Source: Shinisaurus crocodilurus
Taxonomy: Eukaryota > Chordata > Lepidosauria > Squamata > Shinisauridae
Reading direction: 5' to 3'
Assembly: GCA_021292165.1 (NCBI GenBank)
Contig: CM037877.1
Coordinates: forward strand, 79,850,524 to 79,914,523
DNA: 64,000 nt
Shown here: positions 23,697 through 33,146 of the stretch, piece by piece
Layout: each line of letters opens with the position of its first letter
How positions within the stretch are numbered: the first letter of the stretch is position 1
Translations under genes and position numbers: made by a program
The notes under the pieces: model-generated
Database searches by the model: none
The model's input: the letters and a program-made list of their open reading frames with translations, nothing else
Told to the model about the DNA's origin: nothing

Positions 23697-23832
23697 GCTT
23701 GTCTGAGCGTGGAAAGCTAAGCAGGGTCAAGCCTGGTTATTACTTGGATGGGAGACCCTCTAGTTTCCTGCATTCAGCAGGGGGTTGGACTCGATAGCCT
23801 TGTAGGCTCCTTCCAACTCTATGATCTATGAA
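23697..23832 (+). mobile_element. 5S-rRNA-derived SINE with CR1-like tail
   Basis: The left part reads 'gaaagctaagcagggtcaag', 'cctggttattacttggatgg' and 'gagacc', which is the internal promoter region of 5S rRNA. It is followed by 'tttcctgcattcagcagggg', 'ttggactcgatagcc' and 'ccttccaactctatgat', the CR1-type tail. 5S-headed SINEs are known in squamates and other vertebrates. The first ~45 bases of a 5S gene and its 3' end are missing, so it is not a 5S gene. Confidence 0.87.
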
Positions 23833-23999
23833 AAAAGCAGCAGAAAAGAGCAACATTTTCAGGTGTGTTTTTTTAAAAAAAATCAACAAGGATGGAGATG
23901 GATTGAAGGAGAGGAAACACTTATGACTGACTGGCAACATCATGAGCATCTTCAGATGGAAAGTATGACAACGGGGAAAGTCTCCTTATCCTGTCCAAG

Positions 24000-24290
24000 G
24001 GGTGGGTAACAAAGGCACAAATGAAGAGGGTAGCGCTACAAATCCTAATGCACAATCTTTCCACTGTTACCAATGCTCTGCTAATCTCCATGTTAGACTA
24101 GTGCAATGTCTTCTATGTCTTCTTGACTATTACAATGTCTTCTGTGTGAAGACTGTTTGGAAACCTCAGTTAGTTCAACATATAGCTAGCTAGTAGGTTG
24201 CTAACTGCAAATGGATGATGGGAAATACCTTGCCAGTTATTGCATTGGCTCCCCAATAATTTCTTGTAGAGCCCTCCAACAGCCATAAGT
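24000..24290 (+). mobile_element. L2-type LINE fragment, decayed
   Basis: The order 'ccactgttaccaatgctctg', 'gttagactagtgcaatgtct' and 'ttgcattggctcccc' fits the L2 C-terminal region (RLDYCN-like, then LHWLP-like). Part of the LDYCN block is present twice (24092-24112 and 24123-24142), a local duplication. Frames are broken. Confidence 0.55.
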
Positions 24291-24469
24291 CATGGCACAT
24301 TATTCCCAAAGGGAGAAAGACAGGAGCAGATTAAATCCAACACCAAAATAAGCCATATGGTGCAGCTGGTGGTTAGCAGCTTACTTGAAGTGCTGAGGCT
24401 GTTATTGCTATCCCTAGGTCTTCTAGAGACAGATAGAAAATGATATTTCAGAAGGAAGAGGAGTTGGTT

Positions 24470-24890
24470 TATTTGTTTATTTATTACATTTATTCCCAGG
24501 CTTTCTGCCAGGGTCAAAACATAATATAACACAAAATCAAATCAATTAAAAACACAACAATAAAAGACATAGCCAGCACCCAACTAGTTAAACCCCCTTC
24601 AACAGCAGACCAGCCTACATGCCAAAGGCCTGCCTGAATAAAAATGTATTTCCTGGCCAGCAGAAGGACAACAGAGAGTAAGCCAACCTAGCCTCCCCCA
24701 GCAGGGAGTTCCAGATCTTAGAAGTGATCACTGAGAAGGCCACCAAACATGCCACCATCAGTGATGGTGGGATCAAGAGAAGGACCTCCCTCAAAGATTG
24801 TAAAACCCAGGCAGGCTCATATGGGACAAGGTAGCATATAAGTCCAACTATAATCAGACAGACAGATCAGATCAGCCTTGTAAGTTGTAA
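24470..24890 (-). mobile_element. L2-type LINE 3' end
   Basis: On the plus strand it starts with a TTTATTTATT tail, then 'cattcttattcccaggctttc'-type 3' sequence, and continues with 'cagggagttccagatcttag' and 'gagaaggccac', which is the antisense reading of the lizard L2 3' region as I remember it. Confidence 0.65.
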
Positions 24891-24917
24891 ATGAGCTCAG
24901 AAATGTTACTAGCTTCA

Positions 24918-24924
24918 AAGAAAG

Positions 24925-24958
<34 letters not shown>
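24918..24958. repeat. (GAAA)n microsatellite
   Basis: GAAA tetranucleotide run. Confidence 0.95.
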
Positions 24959-25132
24959 TCCTGGTGGAGAATTCCCTTCTGGCAGTCCACCTGGTTTTAC
25001 TGCTGGGTTCAGAGGAGGGATGGAGCACTTCCTCTCTCTTCAGCCCTTTCGCTTGCTTCTTGCATATAATTCTTTGTCACCTATGGCTACCAGGCATGTG
25101 CTTATATACATTTGCTATACAAGGCTGGATTG

Positions 25133-25359
25133 TTTATTTATTTATTTCATTTAGATCCTGCCTTTTTTCCTTGTGCAAGGAACCCAAGATGGCTTACATG
25201 GTCCTCTCCATTTTATCCTCACAACAACCCTGTGAGGTAGGTTAGGCTGAGAGTCAGTGACTAGCCCAAAGTCACCCAGTGAGCTTCATGGCCGAGTGGA
25301 GAATAGAGCGTGGATCTCTCACATCCTAGTCCAGTGCTCCAACCACTACACCGCACTGG
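25133..25359 (-). mobile_element. Sauria-type SINE
   Basis: On the minus strand: tRNA-like head (CAGTGCGGTGTAGTGGTTGG), body with 'ctgggtgactttgggcta' and 'cctacctcacagggttgttg', and a tail ending in AAATAAATAAA at the left. It directly abuts a GATA microsatellite at its head end. Confidence 0.85.

Positions 25360-25391
<32 letters not shown>
25360..25391. repeat. (GATA)n microsatellite
   Basis: GATA tetranucleotide run. Confidence 0.95.
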
Positions 25392-26219
25392 GCCATATTA
25401 ATACATGTATTCTGTAAGACAGTAAAGAGGAATAAGAAAGAACCAGAATTGTTTTTAAAAGAAAGAAAGTATATCCAACACTAATCAGGATATCACAAAC
25501 CATATGGGTTTCAATGCTGCCAGCTTAAACTTAAAGTTCTTTAGACTTTAAAAAAAAAAAATGCTTTTTCAAAATAGAGTGTGGATGTTTTGATTAGGAT
25601 GTGTTAGCTCAGATGCTAAAATAGCTATACATTTGCTATATATTTGTCACATTTGCTGGCATTGAACACACAGTTATTTCTACTCTGTGAACTCCTCAGT
25701 TGCTAGTCAAATTCCATAATATAATTTAGATTTGTGTTTCAAACGGAGCAGAAAAATATTGAGGCATCATAGTTAGCATGAGGTAATTGAGAACTGGAAA
25801 CTCCCCAGACTGTTCCAATTGCCATTCCCAATAGTAATTGCAAGAGGAAACATTGTATTTAAATTCAGCAACCTTGAAATGAATGTAAAGTGTTTTTTTT
25901 CTCTCCATAAAATTTTATAACACTTGACCAAATTGTTTCATGCTATGAAAGAAAAGTAAGTTTGTAAATTCAGCTTGCCAGCTTGCAAATCAGAAATTGG
26001 GACTCAGTGTAGCATATGCAGATGGTTCCAAGGCAGCGGAAAATACAGCACAACTTCTGTACTTGATGGTTTCCTCTAGCCCTTCTCAGCATTCCAGATC
26101 TTGTTCCCTTTGGAGGGTGGGGGCTGGCAGAGAAGGTGGGTAGGTGGGAGAGCAGTGGGAGCACTGTGGGAATTGGACTGCTTGACTGTTCATGTTGAAA
26201 AGTTGAGGGTAACGTTCCA
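25392..26219. other. Unassigned stretch
   Basis: No gene or named repeat is visible. Short homopolymer runs are present at 25549-25561 (A). Confidence 0.35.
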
Positions 26220-26787
26220 TTCTAGCAGACTGCACTGAGGGAATGAAAGGGGGAAACAAAGCTGTTCCATCAGCCCTGCTGAAGACCTCCCCCGTGAAGG
26301 GTCCTCTTCCCTGAACTGTCACCAGCCATTACAGCAGGTTGTATTGAGGGAGAACATCAGAAGAGCCATGCTGGATCAGACCAAGGGTCCATCTAGTCCA
26401 GCATAATTTTCACACAGTGGCCAACTAGCTGCCCATGGGGAGTGCACAGGCAGGACATGAGTGAAACAGCACCCTCTCATCCATGTTCCCCAGCAACTGG
26501 TGTACATACTGCCTCTGATACTGGAGGTAGCATATAGCCATCAAGACTAGTAGCCATTGACAGCCTTATATTCCATGAATTTGTCCAATCCCCTTTTAAA
26601 GCCATCCAAACTGGTGGCCATCACTACATCTTGTGGTGATGACAGGGGGAAGCAAGATTAGTCCACCAGTCCTGAAAACCATCTCAATGAAAGTTCCTCC
26701 TCCACACAGCTGCCTTGTGCCATGTTTCTTGGTAGAAGGCAGGGTACAAATCCAATCAATCAATCAATCAATCAATCAAACAAACAA
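26220..26787 (+). repeat. Unnamed repeat with AATC tail, split by CR1
   Basis: The wording 'ccatcagccctgctgaagac' and 'gtattgaggg' before 26346, and 'gatgacagggggaagc' after 26632, matches a continuous stretch at 29873-29920 ('tattgagggggatgacaggg', then 'ccagccctgctgaaag'). The 3' end has 'ggtagaaggcagggtacaa' and a (CAAT)n(CAAA)n tail, so it is a retroposon of some kind. CR1 lies between the two halves. Confidence 0.55.
26347..26632 (-). mobile_element. CR1-type LINE 3' end
   Basis: The plus strand reads 'agaacatcagaagagccatg', 'ctggatcagaccaagggtcc', 'ccccagcaactggtgtacat' and 'cactacatcttgtggtga', the antisense CR1 3' order. It is inserted in the older repeat at 26220-26787. Confidence 0.82.
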
Positions 26788-26788
26788 A
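26753..26788. repeat. (CAAT)n(CAAA)n simple repeat
   Basis: CAAT units followed by CAAA units; probably the 3' tail of the preceding retroposon. Confidence 0.9.
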
Positions 26789-27002
26789 CTTCAGCAGCCT
26801 ATTTTTTTAATTATCAATTTTTAAAATGTGAATTACACCAAAACAAAACAAAAACCATAAAAAAGAAGAAAAATGAACAACAACAAAATACATTTTTCTT
26901 ACAGTATTTTAAATGGCTCACTTAGAGTAAATATGTATGAAATATATATCCTTAAGTATCAAAAAGTATGTAGTAATACAATTATCCATAAAAATAGTTA
27001 TG

Positions 27003-27650
27003 CATAAACTTCAGAAAAAGCAGACCAAATATCCGCAGGTGGTGTCTAAATATCACCCGCTTAAATGTTGAAAGCGCTATTAGGTCCTCAATCCATTCTG
27101 TTATAGGAGGTGAGCGTTTATCTTTCCAGTGTTGTAATAGCAGTTTTTTGGCTGTCAAGAGGGCACAGAAAATCCACATGCGTTGTCCTTGTGATAAATT
27201 CCACACAGCAGGTATATAATTTAAAAGAACGTGTGCATCAGTAAATATTAAGGAGCAATCTAATACCAGATTTATCCATACTATGACCTCTACCCAAAAA
27301 GAAGCAACCACTGGGCATTGCCAAAACATATGTAATTGAAACATTCTCAGTATTACACCTCCAACAGTTAGCTGACTTAGACAAACCCTTATTAAAAAGA
27401 CGCTGTGGTGTCCAACAAACACAAAACAAAAGTTTTTGCTGATGTAACCTAAGATCCATAGACCCTTCTGACACAGACGCAAAAACAATGTTCCATTGAT
27501 TAGGCAACATAAAACCATCTAATTCTCTATTCCATTCATCTTTTAGACTCTGTGTATCATCCTTATTTACCAATAATATGTATTTATAAACATGAGTCAT
27601 AGGTTGATATAACTGCTCAGCCTCAATCAATGCATCCAATAGCAAAGGAG
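27003..27650 (-). pseudogene. L1-type ORF2 C-terminal part, frameshifted
   Basis: Two overlapping minus-strand frames share the product. One (27238-27645) covers the A-E-Q-L-Y-region through the C-W-R-C box; the other (26982-27518) picks up at M-F-W-Q-C-P-V-V and runs through KKLLLQHWKDKRS to the stop. The shift lies at about 27340-27370, between the Cys box and the F-W-Q-C block. The C-terminal Cys/His-rich segment is known in L1 proteins to be needed for retrotransposition; this copy could not supply it. The 5' neighbour segment is at 28850-29504, beyond the nested insertions. Confidence 0.8.
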
Positions 27651-27685
27651 GCTCTGCAGCTGTAAAAGCAGCGAGACCATTTTTA

Positions 27686-28170
27686 TAGGGATGTAACCGC
27701 TCGCCTCGCGTGGGATGAGCGGGACCGCATGGGGCTCGTGCGGGCCTACCTGTGGGCGTCCGGCGGCTCCTCGGCTCGGCTCTCCGCAGCGAGCCGGCCG
27801 TGCCGGCTGCGCTGGTCCCGTTGCGTCACTTCCGGCATGGCGGAAGTGACTCGATGGGACCCTGCTCCGGCGCGCTGGACCCCCGTGCTATGTTTTTGGT
27901 GGGGGAAACTAGGGCAACAGGGCTGTTTAAGCCCTGTTGCCCTGGTTCCCCCCACCAAAAACATAGCACGGGGGTCCAGCGCGCCGGAGCAGCCGGAAGT
28001 GATGCGCCGGAGGACCGCGGCTCAACCAGCGCCGGCAGCTCAACCGGTGCGGAGAACGCTCCACGCCACTCAGAAGAATGAATTCGGGTGGCCGCCACGG
28101 CAGAGAGGCGAGCCGCAGAGAACCGCGAGCGCCGGACAGGTTCGTGTGACACCCAAACAGACCAAACCTA
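27686..28170. mobile_element. GC-rich foldback hAT-like element 1, inside L1
   Basis: It starts TAGGGATGTAACCGCTCGCC and probably ends near 'accaaaccta' at 28170. The core is a long palindrome: 27864-27922 against about 27928-27990 (gctccggcgcgctgg ... ccagcgcgccggagc) with a 5-base loop near 27923. Outer arms are only loosely inverted. The flanking 8-mers CATTTTTA and GATTCTAA match at 5 of 8 positions, a possible decayed duplication. Several long frames here on both strands are products of the palindrome and high GC, not genes. Confidence 0.65.
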
Positions 28171-28175
28171 GATTC

Positions 28176-28841
28176 TAGGGATGTAACCGTGAGTCTCGGG
28201 GGGGGGAGCTGAAAGCAGGCCAAAAGCGGCCTGCTTCCCCCCCTCCCCCGAGACTCTCGCGACTTACCTTCCCGCCGCTCGATCCACTTCGATCCATGCC
28301 GCGCTGGGGAAAGGAGCTTCATTTCATTTCCACAGCGTGTCAGTTCTGGTTCCCTTGGCACTGCGTTTTTAGCATAAAAACCAGGGCAACTCAGCTTGAA
28401 ACGGGCACGATTTGCTATAAGCCAGTGTGGCATAGTGGTGAGAGTGTTGGACTGGGAGTCGGGAGATCCGGGTTCTAGTCCCCGCTCAGCCATGAAACTC
28501 ACTGGGTGACTTTGGGCCAGTCACTGACTCTCAGCCTAACCTACCTCACAGGGTTGTTGTGAGGATAAAATGGAGAGGAGGAGGAGGATTATGTAAGCCG
28601 CCTTGGGTTCCTTACAGGAAAAAAGGCGGGGTATAAATATAATAAATAAATAAATAAATAAAAATATTCGTGGCCCTTTTAAGCTGGGTTGCCCTGGTTT
28701 TTACGGTAAGAACGCAGTGCCAGGGAACCAGAACCCGTCACATCACTTCTGGTTCCCTGGTGCTGCATGCGGTGAGAGCAGGCAGGGGGTGCTCCGGAGC
28801 ACACACACCCTGAGCAAGTAAGCTCCCCGCTCAGTTTCCTA
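28176..28841. mobile_element. GC-rich foldback hAT-like element 2, with exact 8-bp duplication, hosting a SINE
   Basis: CTAGATTC lies at 28168-28175 and 28842-28849. The element begins TAGGGATGTAACC, the same start as element 1, and ends TTTCCTA. It contains three nested inverted blocks: gagtctcgg.../...ccgagactc near 28188-28255; 28340-28398 against 28679-28735 (a block around 'ggttccc', 'actgcgtt' and 'accagggcaac'); and a hairpin at 28713-28768 with arms gcagtgccagggaaccagaa and its inverse. A Sauria SINE sits between the arms of the second block. Confidence 0.82.
28421..28667 (+). mobile_element. Sauria-type SINE, full length
   Basis: tRNA-like head AGCCAGTGTGGCATAGTGG, B-box-like 'gggttctagtcccc', body 'ctgggtgactttgggcc' and 'cctacctcacagggttgttg', tail 'gtaagccgccttgggttcc', 'aaaggcggggtataaata' and TAAA repeats. 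This is the cleanest copy in the window and serves as the internal reference for the others. Confidence 0.93.
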
Positions 28842-28849
28842 CTAGATTC

Positions 28850-29504
28850 TAACAAATGTTGCAATTACAAGTATTGCCATTCAGCTGAGGCAGGCAAGTT
28901 ATATTTAGTATGCAAAGCCGAAAATGACAAAAAACTCATCATCTACACTTACCAATTGATCCAAAGTAAAAATCAACATGTCTGCCCAAGTCCACCACAG
29001 GAACATTTTCTTACCAATTTTTAAATCCGGATTACCCCATAAAGTCAGTTTAGCATGAGAAAATGGGCCAAACTGTAATTGACGAGATATAATACGCCAC
29101 ACCTCTCTAACTGATGTGATTGTAGGAGGCACCCTATCAATTTTAGTGTAGCGAGGCCCTAATGCCATCCATTTGGAGAGAGGATCCAGACATAGGGATT
29201 CCAAAACGGACCAAGGTGGATAATCTAATCTAAGTGGAAAAGACCAGAATTTAGAACTAGTCAACAAATAAGCCCTATGATATAAGGCAAGATCTGGAAA
29301 ACCAAAACCACCTTCTTTAGTTGCAAGTTGCATCCTTTTCAAAGAGATTCGTGGAGGCGAGGAACCCCAGAAAAATTTGCGAAGCAAAGCATTAAGTTTT
29401 TGAAAATAATTGCCAAGTATAAATAGAGGAATCCCACATAAAACATATACAGTCCTAGGTATAATATTCATCTTAAGTGTATTAACCTTACTGAACAAAT
29501 TCAA
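28850..29504 (-). pseudogene. L1-type ORF2 middle part
   Basis: The minus-strand frame 28905-29504 is open for 199 codons and shows the L1 order N-x-L-K-M-N-I-I-P-R near its start, F-F-W-G at about 29375, then K-x-G-G-F-G-F-P-D. After the stop at 28905 the product continues in another frame (a reading close to A-E-W-Q-Y-L-x-L-Q-H-L-L-E-S) until it meets the foldback insertion at 28849. This segment lies downstream of the catalytic palm and upstream of the Cys box. It is dead because of frameshift and insertion. Confidence 0.8.
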
Positions 29505-29584
29505 CTTAAGAGATGCCCATCTGTCTATATCCCATGAGATCTCATTAATCTACTTACTCAAGTTTAATCATTTGTGATATGTCT

Positions 29585-29851
29585 CTAGGAATAAGTATTC
29601 CCAAGTAAATAATAAAAATTTGGGCACCATCGAAATTGCCACTGAGTTAATACACTTTGAGATATATTATCTCCAATCGGTATCAATTCTGACTTTGACC
29701 AATTAATTAAATAGCCAGATAAATCACCACAGTTCTTAATCACCTTCATCAAAGCAGGAACTGATGACTGGCATTTCGAAATAAACAATAAAAGATCATT
29801 AGCATAGAGAATAATTTTAAATTCTAAACAATCAATCATGTAAAAATCCAT
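29585..29851 (-). pseudogene. L1-type reverse-transcriptase palm, with mutated active site
   Basis: The frame has the palm motif in the form L-Y-A-N-D-L-L-L-F, where L1-type enzymes have Y-A-D-D, and the following block S-G-Y-L-I-N-W-S-K-S-E-L is well kept. The first catalytic aspartate of the pair is therefore replaced by asparagine (gat to aat type change at about 29797), which alone would stop polymerisation. The product is truncated at the insertion's 5' end at 29858, so fingers and endonuclease are lacking. A shift separates it from the 28905-29504 frame. Confidence 0.82.
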
Positions 29852-29873
29852 GAATACTACTTCAGCAGCCTAT

Positions 29874-30100
29874 ATTGAGGGGGATGACAGGGGAAGCAGA
29901 GCCATTCCAGCCCTGCTGAAAGACTTAATTAATTTCCCCCTCCTCTTCCCTCCCTATTTCTTTTTCCTTGTGTGTCATGTCTTTTTAGATTGTAAGCCTG
30001 CAGGCAGGGGCTGTCTTCTTTTATTGATTATTTGTAAGCCTCTCTGGGAGCCTTTTTGGCTGAGGACCAGCATAAAAATACCCTAAATAAATAAATGACT
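29874..30100 (+). repeat. Retroposon relic with 'gattgtaagcctg' and AATAAATAAA tail
   Basis: The tail block 'ttagattgtaagcctgcagg', 'gcaggggctgtctt', 'ctctgggagcctttttgg' and 'aataaataaat' is a common squamate LINE/SINE 3' end, probably L2- or CR1-related. Its left part repeats the wording of the repeat at 26220-26787. Confidence 0.5.
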
Positions 30101-30389
30101 GAGGAGCCAAGCAAGCAAATGCTCTCCCATTCCTGATAGCACCAACTTCTAAATGTTTGAAAAGGATTCCTCTCAGAGGAAAGGATGGGCATACTGATGT
30201 AGCAAGCAGAGTTTGCCCTCATACAGCTGGAATGAAGATATGGGATAGCAAACTGTTGAACAATGGGCTGCAACTTTATTCATTTGAATGTCTGATCTGC
30301 AACTTCGTTAACTTGTTTAAGAAAACCATCCTGGGCTCAGTATGAGACCAAGGAGAGAACTAGAATAAGGTATCTCCTTCTTCCAACCC

Positions 30390-30761
30390 CACCTGGCTCC
30401 AAACATTGGAGCAGGTTTATAACTGGTCTTCATTGCTCTTTCTTGTCCACATACCTGAAAAATGAGCCAAGGAAGAACTTGATGTCATCATCATCATCCC
30501 CTGAGTTGGTGGGCCTCAAAGAGGCCATCAGGGCCCAAGACATGGACACCCCATTCCCAGTCCCCCGTTGAATCAGTAAGACTTGATAGGTTGGTCTGGG
30601 TAATTTTCCCTTCCTCATTCCAATGCCTCAGAAAACTTATCAGTGTCTACTACAGGTTAAACCCAAGGTCAGGTGAGTAGAAATCCACTTGTTCAACAGG
30701 ACCTTTCCTTGCTTTCCTCTCCCAGCAGGCTCCCTATGCACCCCGCACATCTGTTCTGAGT
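30390..30761 (+). repeat. 372-bp direct repeat, left copy
   Basis: It starts 'cacctggctccaaacattgg' and ends 'catctgttctgagt'. The copy at 31438-31809 has the same length and differs at roughly ten positions by eye (for example in the 'catcatcatcatcc' block). The two copies flank an LTR exactly. The unit itself does not resemble a known mobile element to me. Confidence 0.88.
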
Positions 30762-31436
30762 TGTGATATGTATCACATATGTATCACATTCACAAGCTGG
30801 AGCACATTGTTGACAACATGGAAGCAACAGAATGGCGGTAAACAAGTTTGTTATGTCTTTCTAGAATCTCGTGCTCTCGCAGGGGTTCCTAGAGTGTATG
30901 GGAAACAGTATGAGCCTGTCACATGGTTTATGCTTTCTGGTGATGTACTGACTTGTTTTTCTGTCTGGAGCCATTTTAGAGAGGAGCAGGACTGTTCTCT
31001 CTCTTCACTCTTTTCTTCTGACTTTTGCTTGCTGGACTTATGCAATCATGTAACGTCTTTGCTGAGGTGGAGTAAAGCTAACCTTGCTCCACTGGAATAA
31101 ATGCTTGCTATGCATTGTACTCTGCACATGGACTGTAACTAGGAATGTATATCTGTAGAATATTACTTGCTAAAGTAAATAAACAGGTAGAATAGACCTG
31201 TGGAGTTACAGAGTTATTTCCTTGCTACATGGAATCTACAAACCGGGGGAGCTGGCAGCTGGAATCAGATTACAGGAGCTGGCTGGCTGTTTGCAACCGA
31301 AATGCTGCACGCTGCACAGAGAGGGAGAGAAAGATCTGAACTTCTGTGTGTGGATTTATGGGCATCTACACACGGGAACAGGATTTTTTAATCTCCCATC
31401 TCGCACACACGGGGATCTGCTGTCACTCACACGCCA
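30762..31436 (+). mobile_element. LTR of an endogenous retrovirus or LTR retrotransposon, no internal region
   Basis: It begins TGTGATATG and ends CGCCA, so it has TG...CA ends. A polyadenylation signal AATAAA is at 31178-31183, preceded by 'gcttgctatgcattgtactc' and 'tgcacatggactgtaac' and followed by 'ggtagaatagacctgt'. The same block is present in the LTR at 57445-58004, which defines a family. No gag/pol/env sequence, primer-binding site or matching short target duplication is present; instead 372-bp direct repeats flank it. Confidence 0.75.
31178..31183 (+). promoter_or_regulatory. AATAAA polyadenylation signal in LTR
   Basis: The hexamer lies in a block that is well kept between the two LTRs of the window, consistent with the R-region boundary of an LTR. 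Confidence 0.6.
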
Positions 31437-31437
31437 T

Positions 31438-31809
31438 CACCTGGCTCCAAACATTGGAGCAGGTTTATAACTGGTCTTCATTGCTCTTTCCTGTCCACAT
31501 ACCTGAAAAATGAGCCAAGGAAGAACTTGATGTCACCATCATCAGCCCCTGAGTTGGTGGGCCTCAAAGAGGCGATCAGGGCCCAAGACATGGACACCCC
31601 ATTCCCAGTCCCCCGTTGAATCAGTAAGACTTGATAGGTTGGTCTGGGTAATTTTCCCTTCCTCATTCCAATGCCTCAGAATGCTTATCAGTGTCTACTA
31701 CAGGTTAAACCCAAGGTCAGGTGAGTAGAAATCCACTTGTTCAACAGGACCTTTCCTTGCTTTCCTCTCCCAGCAGGCTCCCTATGCACGCCCCACATCT
31801 GTTCTGAGT
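31438..31809 (+). repeat. 372-bp direct repeat, right copy
   Basis: Same start and end wording and same length as 30390-30761. After it the sequence turns to 'gcccccccaaccctccag', unlike the left copy, which turns into the LTR. Confidence 0.88.
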
Positions 31810-33138
31810 GCCCCCCCAACCCTCCAGGGCATATTTGGGTGTGTGTGCATGGGGCATGTAGGGAGGGCAAATCCATTCTGCCAGCAGTTTCTATTCCACT
31901 GGTGGACAGCCACCATTGGATAGAACCCTATGTCTCCCCAAGCTTTGAACCAACACTGAGCCTGCCAGTTTTGCCCTATTTAAATTGGGAAAGCCTTAGA
32001 CCAAACAAAACCAATTAGCAAACACAACCAATGCCACAGTACATAATTGGTGAAAACACTCCCAATTTAGAAATGGGAACCAAAAACTTTATTACCTCAC
32101 CCAACTAGCAACTGGTAATCCTACACTGTGCATCAAATTACAGCCTTCTCAAAGTGTCTTAACAATTTTGACACTCTTGGAAAAAAGTGAGTGAGACGCA
32201 CCCATGAGTATGTATAGCATACATCTTGGTACAATCTCCAAAGTAAGCACAACTGAAATGACACATCAGGGTTCTGGTAGCCAACAGTTTCTCTACTTAT
32301 AGGAGAAGGACTATGTCATGATAAGTCTGCGCTTTCATGTTACCTCCATGTTAAGGAAAATGATACCCTTTCAAGAATTATGTAATAAAGACTTCAATTT
32401 TCTGTGGGTTTAAAAAAAACACACACACCTCCTTTAACAATGCTAACTTTGTGCAGCTGTTTGCTATGTTCTGTCATGTTGTTGGCTTTGTTCATTTAAG
32501 CTGCTCTTTCATATCCTTGCATTGCAATAAGCTTAATGATTCTTGGCAAGCACCCATGCAGTGTGTCAGAGACAGACCTTTTTTATATATCCTGTGCCTT
32601 AGCACTAATGAAAATATCATTCAGATTCTTTGTGAACAGTATTTTAAATTAGTCATGAAGAGCATGGCAGTGAGTGCTGAAAAGGGTGAACCCATAGCAC
32701 CAATCTGCAGCTTGCTAATTGCTCTGCATTCTCCATTATAGGTGAGAACTTCAATGCCGGCACATATTTCAGTAAATACTCCCCCTCGATCCCTTCATTA
32801 GTGTCTTATGAAGGTTTTGTTCCTTCTTTTATTCCTCTCTTCATAAATTTACCAACAAAGGCTGCTAAACTTATACTTTGAAATGTTATAACTGCTGTTT
32901 CTCTCCCATCAGTAAGGAGCTTTGCCTTTTCATTTTAGGATGGTGGAAATTAATACCTAAGGATGTATTGTGAATTAGTGAGTCTCCCTTTAAAGCAGGA
33001 AACATTTGCAATGCCCTTATCTTCAACTCTGATGAGAATACAAAGAGAAAAGTTAACACGCTATCACAGCCTTATATATGATTAGCCTCAAAGCTGTGCA
33101 AATAAATGGTAGTATTATATAGGAATTGGTATGGAAGA
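31810..33138. other. Mostly unassigned; repeat-poor from about 32400
   Basis: 31820-31930 ends in 'ccaccattggatagaaccct', the inverse of a start seen at 33380 ('agggttcaatccaatgctg'), so it is probably a MITE end. From about 32400 to 33060 no repeat is visible and the sequence looks like older unique DNA. No exon could be supported. Confidence 0.35.
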
Positions 33139-33146
33139 AATATAGG

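Larger units (their letters stand above)
26803..29858 (-). mobile_element. L1-type LINE, 5'-truncated, with nested insertions and perfect 15-bp target duplication
   Basis: ACTTCAGCAGCCTAT lies immediately outside both ends (26788-26802 and 29859-29873). The minus-strand element ends with an A-run (T7 at 26803-26809 on the plus strand). From 5' to 3' on the minus strand it holds part of the reverse-transcriptase palm, the thumb-like region, and the C-terminal C-x2-C / F-W-Q-C-P block. The endonuclease and first half of ORF2 are absent. Two foldback DNA elements and a Sauria SINE interrupt it between about 27686 and 28841. Confidence 0.9.

Noticed and set aside
23700..23750. Possible 5S rRNA gene
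   Set aside because: Only the internal part matches; both ends of a 5S gene are missing and a CR1-like tail follows, so it is a SINE.
24910..25400. CRISPR-like periodic repeats
   Set aside because: The periodicity is from GAAA and GATA microsatellites; there are no spacers, and the window is from a vertebrate.
28296..28478. tRNA gene in the head of the Sauria SINE
   Set aside because: The A- and B-box-like sequences are SINE promoter relics; the cloverleaf is not complete and the same head recurs in all SINE copies.
27729..28502. Frames of 108-191 codons on both strands
   Set aside because: They lie in GC-rich foldback elements; the two strands give mirror-related frames because of the palindrome.
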